Positions 39,235 to 48,220 of a stretch of 64,000 nucleotides of DNA are shown piece after piece. Below the pieces are notes generated by a model. That model was not told the origin of the DNA. It saw only the letters and a list, made by a program, of their open reading frames with translations, and did no database searches. A program made the position numbers and the translations under genes. Source of the DNA: Endozoicomonas sp. GU-1 (lineage in GTDB: Bacteria; Pseudomonadota; Gammaproteobacteria; Pseudomonadales; Endozoicomonadaceae); assembly GCF_027366395.1 (NCBI RefSeq), contig NZ_CP114771.1, positions 4,216,001 through 4,280,000 of the forward strand, read 5' to 3'. Every line of letters begins with the position of its first letter. Positions within the stretch are counted from its first letter, which is position 1.

Positions 39235-42099
39235 ATGGACAGAGGTGGTGCTGGTATAAGTTGGAAACACACAACTTCAGGCCATGATTACAAACGACCG
39301 GATGATCATGCCGGTGCTTCAGGGAGTGGGCAATACAGGTATGCCCCGGTCAGGCAGGTGAATGTGCCACGCCCCTATCTCCGGAAGCATAATGAATGTC
39401 ACCCTGCTTCTGACGCCTGCTCTGCTAACCATACATCAGGACATTCAATAAAACCTGTTCACGGTTTTCATGCCCTCATCACACCAGAAAAAATGGCTTG
39501 GCTGGTGAGGCTATCTGCTCGTTATGGTGATCACTATGATGGTAAAACACACAGTCAATTTGCCTGTTCAATCAAACAATACACATCAGGGGCAAAACGA
39601 TTATTAAATCAAAGTGAACAATGCCAACTGATACCATTGTTGCACGATTTTAAAGTGACACCCGGGTGGACCTGGCGAAGCCTGATAACAATGCTTCATT
39701 CATTTACTTCAGCGGGTGTTTTGACCCCTCATAAATACATGAACAAGGAGGATAGGGAAACTCAAGCCGCTTTACTGTCAAACTTACTTGATACAGTAAT
39801 ACATAAGTGCAACCAAAAACCTGAAACCAGGGATATTGATGCACAAGGTACCACCAACCTGCTGTGGGCCCTGGCGAAACTGGTGAACAATGGGCTGGAG
39901 CTGGAGAAAACACCGAAGCTCAAAGAGGCCGTGGCCGCGCTGTTGCCCCGGGTAAAAACCAAAGCCGAATCAAAAGCAGAGAAAGACCATTTCAAACCGC
40001 AGGAAATCGCGAGCCTGCTGTGGGCCATGGCGAAATTGGTGGACAACGGACTAGAGCTAAAGAAGACAGCGCAGCTCAAAGAGGCCGTAGTCGCACTGTT
40101 GCCCCAGGTAAAAACCAAAGCCGAATCAAAAGCAGAGAAAGACCACTTTGATGCCCAGCATATCGCCAACCTGCTGTGGGCGGTGGCGAAATTGGTGGAC
40201 AACGGGCTGGAGTGGGAGAAGACAACGAACTTCAAAGAGGCCCTGGCTGCGCTGCTGCCCCAGGTGAAAAAGAAAGCCGAAGCAAAAGAAGAGAAAGACC
40301 GTTTCAAGACACAGGAAGTCGCCAATCTATATTGGGCCATGGCAAAACTGGTGGACAATGGGCTGGCGCTGGAGAAGACACCGAAGCTCAAAGAGGCTGT
40401 GGTCGCATTGTTGCCCCATTTGAAAGCCAAAGCCCAATCAAAAGAAGAGAAGGATAACTTTATTCCTCAGTATATCTCCAACCTGCTGTGGGCCCTGGCG
40501 AAACTGATAGATAACGGGCTGGAACTGGAGAAGACACCAAAGCTCAAAGAGGCCGTGGCCGCGCTGCTGCCCAAGGTGAAAAACAAAGCCGAATCAAAAG
40601 AAGATAAAGACCATTTTATGCCACAGCATATCACCAATCTGCTGTGGGCCGTGGCGAAAATGGTGGACAACGGGCTGGAGCTGAATAAGACAGCGAAACT
40701 CAGAGAGGCCGTGGCCGCGCTATTACCCCATGTGAAAATCAAAGCCGAATCAAAAGAAGAGAAAGACCACTTTATGCCTCAACACATCTCCAACCTGCTG
40801 TGGGCCATGGCGAAATTGGTGGACAACGGACTGGAGCTGACGAAGACAGCGAAGCTCCAAGCGGCCTTGGTTGCACTGCTGCCTCAGGTGAAAATCAAAG
40901 CCGAATCAAAAGAAGAGAAAGACCACTTCAAGTCACAGGCAGTCGCCAACCTGCTGTGGGCACTGGCGAAACTGATGGATAACGGGCTGGGGAACAAACC
41001 GAAGCTCAATGAGGTCGTGGCCGCACTGTTGCCCCAGGTAAAAACCAAAGCTGAATCCAAAAAAGAGAAAGACCACTTCAACACTCAAGGTAGCATCAAC
41101 CTGCTGTGGGCCTTGGCAACACTGATGAACGACGGGCTGGTGCTGGAGAAGACAGCGAAGCTTAAAGAGGTGGTGTCTGTGCTGTTGTATCATGTGAAAA
41201 CCAAAGCGGAATCAAAAGAAGAGAGAGACGATTTCAACACTCCGGGTACCATCAACCTGCTGTGGGCCATGGCGAAACTGGGTGAGGCCATTGAGCTGAA
41301 CATGGTTCAATCTATGTTCGATTTTCTTGTCGACAGAATCAGTAAAAACCCTCAACTCTCTCAGCAAAATATATCGATGTCGCTCTGGGGAGTCATGGTA
41401 TTTTGTGCCAGGTTTTATCTGGACTCAGGCAGCAATGATAAACACTCGCTTGAAAAGCACATAGGTGAACTATTTTCCTGCCTGGTCAATACACCCCCGG
41501 GCAATATACAGGTTCAATCCGTCATTGCCATGGCCGCAAGCTGGCTTGGCAGAGCGTGTCCGGTGGTCCCCCATTACCAGACAGACATTTCTGAATTGCA
41601 ATCCACTTTCCGTGATCAACTCCAATCAAGCCTTCCGTTGTTGAAGATTGAAGAAGAAAAGAGTCTGAACTCATTACCTCCGGTTGACCTGCTGTTGCCA
41701 GATTACAACACGGTTATCGATGTTCAGGGACCTTTTCATTACGTGAGTGCTGATTTCAAAACCAGGAATGGTTCGACTTTGTTGAAAATCGCCCTGCTGC
41801 AGAAATTGGGATTTGAGTTCATTGAAATCCCGGTGAACGAGCTTGATAACCAGGAGTCAATGAAAACAGTTATTGAGCAAATAAAGTCAAAGTTAGCCAT
41901 CCTGCCAGAAGCTCATGGCCCTGTGTCACTTAACAGCAGCGAGTGGGCGGCAGATGAGGCATATTTTACGGCCGATGATGGAGGGCAATTTTCAGATGAC
42001 TGTTATTTTACCGCTGAAGAATATTTAGAAGAGCAAATAAAAAAGCCCAAAAAAAGAAAAAGGAAAAGGAAAAAGCCAGCAAAAACTGCTGCCTGCTGA
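39235..42099 (+). CDS. B4: OPR-repeat/RAP-domain protein, 954 aa
   Basis: Intact paralog: N-terminal domain 1-205, ten repeats from about 206 to 680, RAP from about 815, basic tail KKPKKRKRKRKKPAK. Repeat string: G-E-H-E-Y-H-H-A-G-G. Repeat 5 (IPQYI) is the only Y in the array, and the last repeat has NTPG, replacing the Gln itself. Repeat 4 uses NLYWA instead of NLLWA. Repeat 8 is short (NGLGNKPK). The RAP core reads LPDYNTVIDVQGPFHYVS, followed by ADFKTRNG. Separated from B3 by 53 bp. Confidence 0.88.
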   Translation: MDRGGAGISWKHTTSGHDYKRPDDHAGASGSGQYRYAPVRQVNVPRPYLRKHNECHPASDACSANHTSGHSIKPVHGFHALITPEKMAWLVRLSARYGDHYDGKTHSQFACSIKQYTSGAKRLLNQSEQCQLIPLLHDFKVTPGWTWRSLITMLHSFTSAGVLTPHKYMNKEDRETQAALLSNLLDTVIHKCNQKPETRDIDAQGTTNLLWALAKLVNNGLELEKTPKLKEAVAALLPRVKTKAESKAEKDHFKPQEIASLLWAMAKLVDNGLELKKTAQLKEAVVALLPQVKTKAESKAEKDHFDAQHIANLLWAVAKLVDNGLEWEKTTNFKEALAALLPQVKKKAEAKEEKDRFKTQEVANLYWAMAKLVDNGLALEKTPKLKEAVVALLPHLKAKAQSKEEKDNFIPQYISNLLWALAKLIDNGLELEKTPKLKEAVAALLPKVKNKAESKEDKDHFMPQHITNLLWAVAKMVDNGLELNKTAKLREAVAALLPHVKIKAESKEEKDHFMPQHISNLLWAMAKLVDNGLELTKTAKLQAALVALLPQVKIKAESKEEKDHFKSQAVANLLWALAKLMDNGLGNKPKLNEVVAALLPQVKTKAESKKEKDHFNTQGSINLLWALATLMNDGLVLEKTAKLKEVVSVLLYHVKTKAESKEERDDFNTPGTINLLWAMAKLGEAIELNMVQSMFDFLVDRISKNPQLSQQNISMSLWGVMVFCARFYLDSGSNDKHSLEKHIGELFSCLVNTPPGNIQVQSVIAMAASWLGRACPVVPHYQTDISELQSTFRDQLQSSLPLLKIEEEKSLNSLPPVDLLLPDYNTVIDVQGPFHYVSADFKTRNGSTLLKIALLQKLGFEFIEIPVNELDNQESMKTVIEQIKSKLAILPEAHGPVSLNSSEWAADEAYFTADDGGQFSDDCYFTAEEYLEEQIKKPKKRKRKRKKPAKTAAC

Positions 42100-42110
42100 T
42101 ACCGTAGAAT

Positions 42111-42151
42111 AGTCTATTTTTATATTTTCCATGAATTAATGAAATGTAATT
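42111..42151 (+). promoter_or_regulatory. B-type leader before B5
   Basis: AGTCTAT (last base changed) 41 nt before ATG, then TTTTATATTTTCC. The only leader with a change inside the AGTCTAC core. Confidence 0.4.
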
Positions 42152-45100
42152 ATGGACATAGGTGGTTCTGGTATAAGTTGGAAGTACACAACATCAGGTA
42201 ATGATTATAAACGACCAGATGATAATGCCGGTGCTTCAGGGAGCGGGCAATACAGATACGGCACAGTCAGGCAGGTGAGTGCACCATTCCCCTATATCAT
42301 CCAGATGCATAATACATGCCATACTGCTTCTGACGCCTGCTCTGCTAACCATCCACCGGGACATTCAATAAAACCTGTTCATGGTTTTAATGCCCTCATC
42401 ACACCAGAAAAAATGGATTGGCTGGTGAGGGTATCTGCTCGTTATGGTGATCACTATGATGGTAAAAAACACAGTCAATTTGCCTGTTCAATCAAACAAT
42501 ACACATCAGGGGCAAAACGATTATTAAATCAAAGTGAACAATGCCAACTGATACCATTGTTGCACGATTTTAAAGTGACATCCGGTTGGACCTGGCGAAG
42601 CCTGACAACAACGCTTCATTCATTGACTTCCGCGGGTGTTTTGACCCCTTATGAACACATGAACAAGGGGGTTAGTGAAACTCAGGCCGCTTTACTGTCA
42701 AATTTACTTGATGCAGTAATACATACGTGCAACCAAAAACCTGAAACCTGGGATATTGATGCACAAGGTGCCGCCAACCTGCTGTGGGCCCTGGTAAAAC
42801 TGGTGGACAATGGGCTGGATCTGCACAAGACAGCGAAGCTCAAAGAAGCCGTGGTCGCACTGTTGCCACATGTGCAAACCAAAGCCGAAGCAAAAGGAGA
42901 AAAAGATCACTTTATTCCTCAGCATATCGCCATCCTGTTGCGGGCCATGGCGAAGCTGGTGGACAACGGGCTGAAACTGGAGAAAACACCGAAGCTCAAA
43001 GAGACCGTGGTCGCGCTGTTGCCTCATGTGACAACCAACGCCGATTCAAAGAAGGGGCACTTCAACGCTCAGGGTACCGCCAACCTGCTGTGGGCCGTGG
43101 CGAAACTGGTGGACAGCGGGCTGAAACTGAAGAAAACACCGAAGCTGAAAGAGGCCGTGGCTGCTCTGTTGTACCAAGTGACAACCAAAGCCAATTCAAA
43201 ACAAGAGGAAGACCTCTTCAATCCACAGGAAGTCACCAATCTACTGTGGGCGGTGACGAAACTGGTGGACAATGGTCTGGAGCTGGAGAAAACACCGAAG
43301 CTGAAAGAAGCCGTGGTTGCGCTGTTACCCCATGTGAAAACCAAAGCCGAAGCAAAAGAAGAGAAAGACCAATTCAATACTCAGGGTATCGCCAACCTGC
43401 TGTGGGCCTTGGCGAAACTGGTGGATTACGGGTTGGAGCTGAAGAAGACAGCGCAGCTCAAAGAGGCTCTGGCCGCGCTGTTGCCCTATGTGAAAACCAA
43501 AGCCGAAGCAAAAGAAGAGAAAGACCACTTCAAGCCACAGGGAGTCGCCAACCTGCTGTGGGCGGTAGCGAAACTCGTTGACAACGGGCTGGAGCTGGAG
43601 AAGACACCGAAGCTGAAAGAGGCCGTGGCCGCCCTGTTGCCCTATGTGAAAAGCAAAGCCGAAGCAAAAGAAGAGAAAGACGGCTTCAAGCCACAGGGCG
43701 TCGCCAACCTGCTGTGGGCGGTAGCGAAACTCGTTGACAGCGGGCTGGAGCTGGAGAAGACACCGAAGCTGAAAGAGGCCGTGGCCGCGCTGTTGCCCCA
43801 TGTGAAAAGCAAAGCCGAAGCAAAAGAAGAGAAAGGCCGTTTGAAAGCTCAAGCTATCGTGAACCTGCTGTGGGCCGTGGCGAAACTGGTGGACAACGGG
43901 CTGGAGCTGGAGAAGACACCGAAGCTCAAAGAGACTGTGACCACTCTGCTGCCTCATGTGAAAAGCAAAGCCGAATCAGAGAAAGGCTACTTTATTCCTC
44001 AGCATCTCGCCAACCTGCTGTGGGCTTTGGCGAAACTGGTGGACAACGGGCTGGAACTTGAGAAAACACCAAAACTCAAAGAAGTCGTCATCGTGCTGCT
44101 GCCCTATGTGACAACCAAAGCCGAATCAAAAAAAGAGAAAGACCACTTCAAGCCACAGGAAGTCGCCAACCTGCTGTGGGCCGTGGTGAAACTGGTGGGC
44201 AATGGGCTCGAGCTGGAGAAGACAGCAAAGCTCAAAGAGGCTCTGGCCGCGCTATTGTACCATGTGAAAACCAAAGTCGAGGCAAAAGAAGAGAGAAGTC
44301 AGTTCACTACTCAAGGTACCGTCAATCTGCTGTGGGCCCTGGCGAAACTGGGTGAGGCCATTGAGCCGAACCTGATTAAGTCTACGTTCGATTTTCTTGT
44401 TGACCGAATCAGTAAAAACCCTCAACTCTCTGAGCAAAATATATCGCTGTCGCTCTGGGGAGTCATGGTATTTTGTGCCAGAGTTTATCTGGATTCAGGC
44501 AGGAATAATAAAAACCCGCTGGAAAAGCACATAGGTGAACTATTTGTTCGCCTGGGAAATACCGCCACGGACAATATAGAGGCTCAAACCGTCATTGCCA
44601 TGGCCGCAAGTTGGCTTGGCAGAGCATGTCCGGTGGTCCCTCATTACCGGATCGTCATTTCCGAACCACAATCCGCTTTCCGTGATCAACTCCAAGCAAG
44701 CCTTCCATCTTTGACGATAGAAGAAGAAAAGAGTCTGAACTCATTACCTCCGGTTGACCTGCTGCTGCCAGATTACAACACGGTTATTGCCGTTCAGGGA
44801 CCTTCTCATTACGTGAGTGGTGATTTCAACACCAGGAATGGTTCGACTTTGTTGAAAATCGCCCTGCTGCAAAAATTAGGATTTGAGGTTATTGAAATCC
44901 CGGTGAACAAGATTGATAACCAGGAGTCAATGAAAATGGTTATTGAGCAAGTGAAGGCAAAGTTAGCCATCCTGCCAGAAGCTCATGACTCTGTGTCTCT
45001 TAACAGCGGCGAGTGGGCGGCAGATGAGGCATATTTTACGGCCGATGATGGAGGCCAATTTTCAGATGACTGTTATTTTACCGCCGAAGAGTATTCAGAA

Positions 45101-45172
45101 GAGCAAACAGGTAAACCAAAAAGAAAAAGGAAGAGAAAAAAGCTGGTAAAAACTCAATTACACAAGCACTGA
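42152..45172 (+). CDS. B5: OPR-repeat/RAP-domain protein, 1006 aa
   Basis: Intact paralog with 11 repeats (about residues 206-730), RAP from about 864, and tail KPKRKRKRKKLVKTQLHKH, a different ending from B1-B4 (which end in KTAAC or similar). Repeat string: G-H-G-E-G-G-G-A-H-E-G. Repeats 6 and 7 (KPQGVANLLWAVAKLVD) are nearly identical in DNA, so a recent single-repeat duplication. In RAP the normally acidic position is lost: VIAVQGPSHYVS instead of VIDVQGP, the only copy with Ala there. Repeat 2 has ILLRA in place of NLLWA. The gene starts MDIGGSG, not MDRGG. Confidence 0.88.
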   Translation: MDIGGSGISWKYTTSGNDYKRPDDNAGASGSGQYRYGTVRQVSAPFPYIIQMHNTCHTASDACSANHPPGHSIKPVHGFNALITPEKMDWLVRVSARYGDHYDGKKHSQFACSIKQYTSGAKRLLNQSEQCQLIPLLHDFKVTSGWTWRSLTTTLHSLTSAGVLTPYEHMNKGVSETQAALLSNLLDAVIHTCNQKPETWDIDAQGAANLLWALVKLVDNGLDLHKTAKLKEAVVALLPHVQTKAEAKGEKDHFIPQHIAILLRAMAKLVDNGLKLEKTPKLKETVVALLPHVTTNADSKKGHFNAQGTANLLWAVAKLVDSGLKLKKTPKLKEAVAALLYQVTTKANSKQEEDLFNPQEVTNLLWAVTKLVDNGLELEKTPKLKEAVVALLPHVKTKAEAKEEKDQFNTQGIANLLWALAKLVDYGLELKKTAQLKEALAALLPYVKTKAEAKEEKDHFKPQGVANLLWAVAKLVDNGLELEKTPKLKEAVAALLPYVKSKAEAKEEKDGFKPQGVANLLWAVAKLVDSGLELEKTPKLKEAVAALLPHVKSKAEAKEEKGRLKAQAIVNLLWAVAKLVDNGLELEKTPKLKETVTTLLPHVKSKAESEKGYFIPQHLANLLWALAKLVDNGLELEKTPKLKEVVIVLLPYVTTKAESKKEKDHFKPQEVANLLWAVVKLVGNGLELEKTAKLKEALAALLYHVKTKVEAKEERSQFTTQGTVNLLWALAKLGEAIEPNLIKSTFDFLVDRISKNPQLSEQNISLSLWGVMVFCARVYLDSGRNNKNPLEKHIGELFVRLGNTATDNIEAQTVIAMAASWLGRACPVVPHYRIVISEPQSAFRDQLQASLPSLTIEEEKSLNSLPPVDLLLPDYNTVIAVQGPSHYVSGDFNTRNGSTLLKIALLQKLGFEVIEIPVNKIDNQESMKMVIEQVKAKLAILPEAHDSVSLNSGEWAADEAYFTADDGGQFSDDCYFTAEEYSEEQTGKPKRKRKRKKLVKTQLHKH

Positions 45173-45218
45173 TTAAACTTATAGACATTTAAGCAAGATG
45201 AACTATAAACAAGACAGC

Positions 45219-45262
45219 AGTCTACTTTTTTTATATTTTCCATGAATCAATGAAATATAAAT
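45219..45262 (+). promoter_or_regulatory. B-type leader before B6
   Basis: AGTCTAC 44 nt before ATG because the T-tract is two bases longer. The 60 bp upstream (ATAGACATTTAAGCAAGATG and beyond) resembles the B0/B1 and B6/B7 gaps. Confidence 0.45.
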
Positions 45263-48142
45263 ATGGACAGAGGCGGTGCCGGTGTTTGTCAACCTGGTTG
45301 GAAATACACAGCTTCAGGTAATGATTTTAAAAAACCGGATGACCATGCCGGTGCTTCAGGGAGTGGGCAATACCGGTCTGGCACAGTCAGGCAGGTGCAA
45401 GTGCCGCTACGCTATACCCAAAAGCGTAATGAATTTGATCCCGCTTCTGATGCCTGCTCTGCTCACCATCCGCCAGGCCATTCAATAAAATCTGTTGATG
45501 GTTTTAATGCCCTTATTACTCCAGAAATAAAGGATTGGCTGACGGGGGGATCTGCTCGTTATGGTGATCGCTATGATGGTAGAAATCATGGTCAATTTGC
45601 CTGTTCAATCAAACAGTACACCTCAGGGTCAAAACGACCATTAAATCATAGTGAACAACGTCAACTTCTACCATTGCTACACGATTTTAAAGTGACGCCG
45701 GGGTGGTCCTGGCGAAGTCTGACAACAACGCTGCATTCACTGACTTCCGCAGGTGTTTTTACCCCTCATAAATACATGAATGAGGGGAATAGGGAAATTC
45801 AAGCTGCTTTACTGTCAACGTTACTTGATGCATTAATCCTTAAGTGCAACCAGAAAACTGTAGGCAGTGATGTAGATATACAAGGTATCACCAACCAGCT
45901 GTGGGCCCTTGCGAAACTGGTGAACAATGGGCTGGAGCTGAAGAAGACACCGAAGCTGAAAGAGGCTGTGAGTGCGCTGTTGCCCCTTGTGCAATTCAAA
46001 GCTGAATCAAAAGTAGAGCACTTCATGCCACAGGAAGTCGCCAACCTGCTATGGGCCATGGCAAAACTGGTGGGCAATGGGCTGAAACTGGACAATACGC
46101 CGAAGCTCGAAGAGGCCGTGGCCGCGCTGTTGCCCCGGGTGAAAACCAAAGCTGATGCAAAAAAAGACCAATTCAAGCCACAGGAAGTCAGCAATCTACT
46201 GTGGGCCGTGGCGAAACTGGTGGACAATGGGCTGAAGCTGGAGAAGATGCCGAATCTCAAAAATGTTGTGGCTGCGTTGTTGCCCCAGGTGAAAAACAAA
46301 GCCGAATCAAAACAAGAGAAAGACCACTTGCACGCTCAAACTATCGCAAATCTGCTGTGGGCGTTGGCGAAACTGGTGGATCACGGGTTGGAGCTGGAGA
46401 AGACAGTGCAGCTCAAAGAGGCCGTGACCGCGCTGTTGCTTCATGTGAAAACCAGGGCCGAAGCAAAACAAGAGAAAGACCTGTTTATCCCTCAGCATAT
46501 CGCCAACCTGCTGTGGGCCCTGGCGAAACTGGTGGACAACGGTCTGACACTGGAGAAGACAACGAAGTTGAAAGAGGCCGTGGCCGCGCTATTACCCCTT
46601 GTGACAACCAAAGCCGAATCAAAACAAGAGAAAGACCACTTTACTCCTCAGCATATCTCTAACCTGCTGTGGGCCATGGCTAAGCTGGTGGACAACGGGC
46701 TCAAGCTGGAGAAAACAGTGAAGCTCACAGAGGCCGTGGCCGCGTTATTACCCCATGTGACAACCAAAGCTGAATCAACAGCAGAGAAAGACCAGTTTGT
46801 GCCTCGGCATATCGCTAATCTGCTGTGGGTCATGGCGAAACTGGTGGAGAACGGGCTGGAGAATACTCCGAAGCTGAAAGAGACCGTGGCCGTGCTGTTG
46901 TCCCGTGTGAAAATCAACGCGGAATCAAAAGAAGAGAAAGACCACTTCAAGCCACAGGGAATCTCCAACTTACTGTGGTCTTTTGCCAAGCTGGTAGACA
47001 ATGGGCTGGAGCTGGAGGAGACTGGGCAGCTGAAAGACGCCGTAGTCGCGTTGTTGCCCCATGTGAAAACCAAAGCCGAATCAACAGAAGAGAAAGGCCA
47101 CTTCACCACTCAAGGTGCCATCAACCTGCTTTGGGCCCTGGCAATACTGTTGGACAATGGACCGGTGTTGGATCAGACAGCGAAGTTTGAAGAGGCCGTG
47201 CCTGCGCTGCTGTATCATGTGAAAATCAAAGCTGAATCAAAAGAAGAGAGAGACGACTTCAACACTCAATGTACCGTCAACCTGCTGTGGGCGCTGGCGA
47301 AACTGGGTGAGGCCATTGAGTTGAACCTGGTTCAATCTACGTTCGATTTTCTTGTTGACAGAATCAGCAAAAACCCTCGACTCTCTCAGCAAAATATATC
47401 CATGTCACTCTGGGGAGTCATGGTATTCAGTGCCAGATTTTATCTGGGCTCAGGTAGCAATGATAAAAACCCGCTTGAAAAGCACATAGGTAAACTTTTT
47501 TCTCGCCTTGAAAATACCTGTCCGGACAATACAGAGGTTAAAACCGTCATGGCCATGGCCGCAAGTTGGCTTGGAAAAGTGTGCCCGGTGGTCCCCGATT
47601 ACCAGATATTCATTTCAGAATTACAAGCCACTTTCCGCGACCAACTCCAGTCAAGCCTTCCGTTTTTGCAGATAGAAGAAGAAAAGAGTCTGAACTCATT
47701 ACCCCCGGTTGACCTGCTATTGCCAGATTACAACATGGTGATCGACGTTCAGGGACCTTTTCATTACGTGAGTGGTGATTTCAAAACCAGGAATGGCACG
47801 ACGTTACTGAAAATCACCCTGCTGCAGAAATTGGGATTTGAGGTTGTTGAAATCCCGGTGAACAAACTTAACAACCAGGATTCAAGGAAAATCGTTATTG
47901 AGCAACTCAAGACAAAGTTAGCCATCCCGCCAGAGGCCCATGGTTCTGTGTTACCTGACAGGGAAGAGGAGGCGGCAGATGAAGTATATTTTACTGCCAA
48001 TGAAGACGGACAATGTTCAGATGACTGTTATTTTACTGCCGAAGAGTATTTAGAAGAGAAAACAGGTAAATCAAAAAGAAAAAGGAAGAGAAAAAAGCCG
48101 GTAAAAACCCATTTACTCAAGCGGCAATTACACAGGAGTTGA
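45263..48142 (+). CDS. B6: OPR-repeat/RAP-domain protein, 959 aa
   Basis: Intact paralog: N-terminal domain (with a two-residue insertion, VCQPGWKYT) to about 206, ten repeats to about 680, RAP from about 811, and tail KSKRKRKRKKPVKTHLLKRQ. Repeat string: G-E-E-T-H-H-H-G-G-C. C in the last repeat (NTQCTV) and T in repeat 4 (HAQTI) are rare states. RAP contains LPDYNMVIDVQGPFHYVS, GDFKTRNGTTLLKITLLQK. The acidic segment reads EVYFTANEDGQCSDDCYFTAEEY, keeping the doubled YFTA motif. Repeat 7 has NLLWV. Confidence 0.88.
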   Translation: MDRGGAGVCQPGWKYTASGNDFKKPDDHAGASGSGQYRSGTVRQVQVPLRYTQKRNEFDPASDACSAHHPPGHSIKSVDGFNALITPEIKDWLTGGSARYGDRYDGRNHGQFACSIKQYTSGSKRPLNHSEQRQLLPLLHDFKVTPGWSWRSLTTTLHSLTSAGVFTPHKYMNEGNREIQAALLSTLLDALILKCNQKTVGSDVDIQGITNQLWALAKLVNNGLELKKTPKLKEAVSALLPLVQFKAESKVEHFMPQEVANLLWAMAKLVGNGLKLDNTPKLEEAVAALLPRVKTKADAKKDQFKPQEVSNLLWAVAKLVDNGLKLEKMPNLKNVVAALLPQVKNKAESKQEKDHLHAQTIANLLWALAKLVDHGLELEKTVQLKEAVTALLLHVKTRAEAKQEKDLFIPQHIANLLWALAKLVDNGLTLEKTTKLKEAVAALLPLVTTKAESKQEKDHFTPQHISNLLWAMAKLVDNGLKLEKTVKLTEAVAALLPHVTTKAESTAEKDQFVPRHIANLLWVMAKLVENGLENTPKLKETVAVLLSRVKINAESKEEKDHFKPQGISNLLWSFAKLVDNGLELEETGQLKDAVVALLPHVKTKAESTEEKGHFTTQGAINLLWALAILLDNGPVLDQTAKFEEAVPALLYHVKIKAESKEERDDFNTQCTVNLLWALAKLGEAIELNLVQSTFDFLVDRISKNPRLSQQNISMSLWGVMVFSARFYLGSGSNDKNPLEKHIGKLFSRLENTCPDNTEVKTVMAMAASWLGKVCPVVPDYQIFISELQATFRDQLQSSLPFLQIEEEKSLNSLPPVDLLLPDYNMVIDVQGPFHYVSGDFKTRNGTTLLKITLLQKLGFEVVEIPVNKLNNQDSRKIVIEQLKTKLAIPPEAHGSVLPDREEEAADEVYFTANEDGQCSDDCYFTAEEYLEEKTGKSKRKRKRKKPVKTHLLKRQLHRS

Positions 48143-48179
48143 TAGACATTTAAGCAAGATGGGCTAAAAACAAGCCAGT

Positions 48180-48220
48180 AGTCTACTTTTATATTTTCCA
48201 TGAATTAATGAAATGTAAAT
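48180..48220 (+). promoter_or_regulatory. B-type leader before B7
   Basis: AGTCTAC 41 nt before ATG, then TTTTATATTTTCC. Confidence 0.45.
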
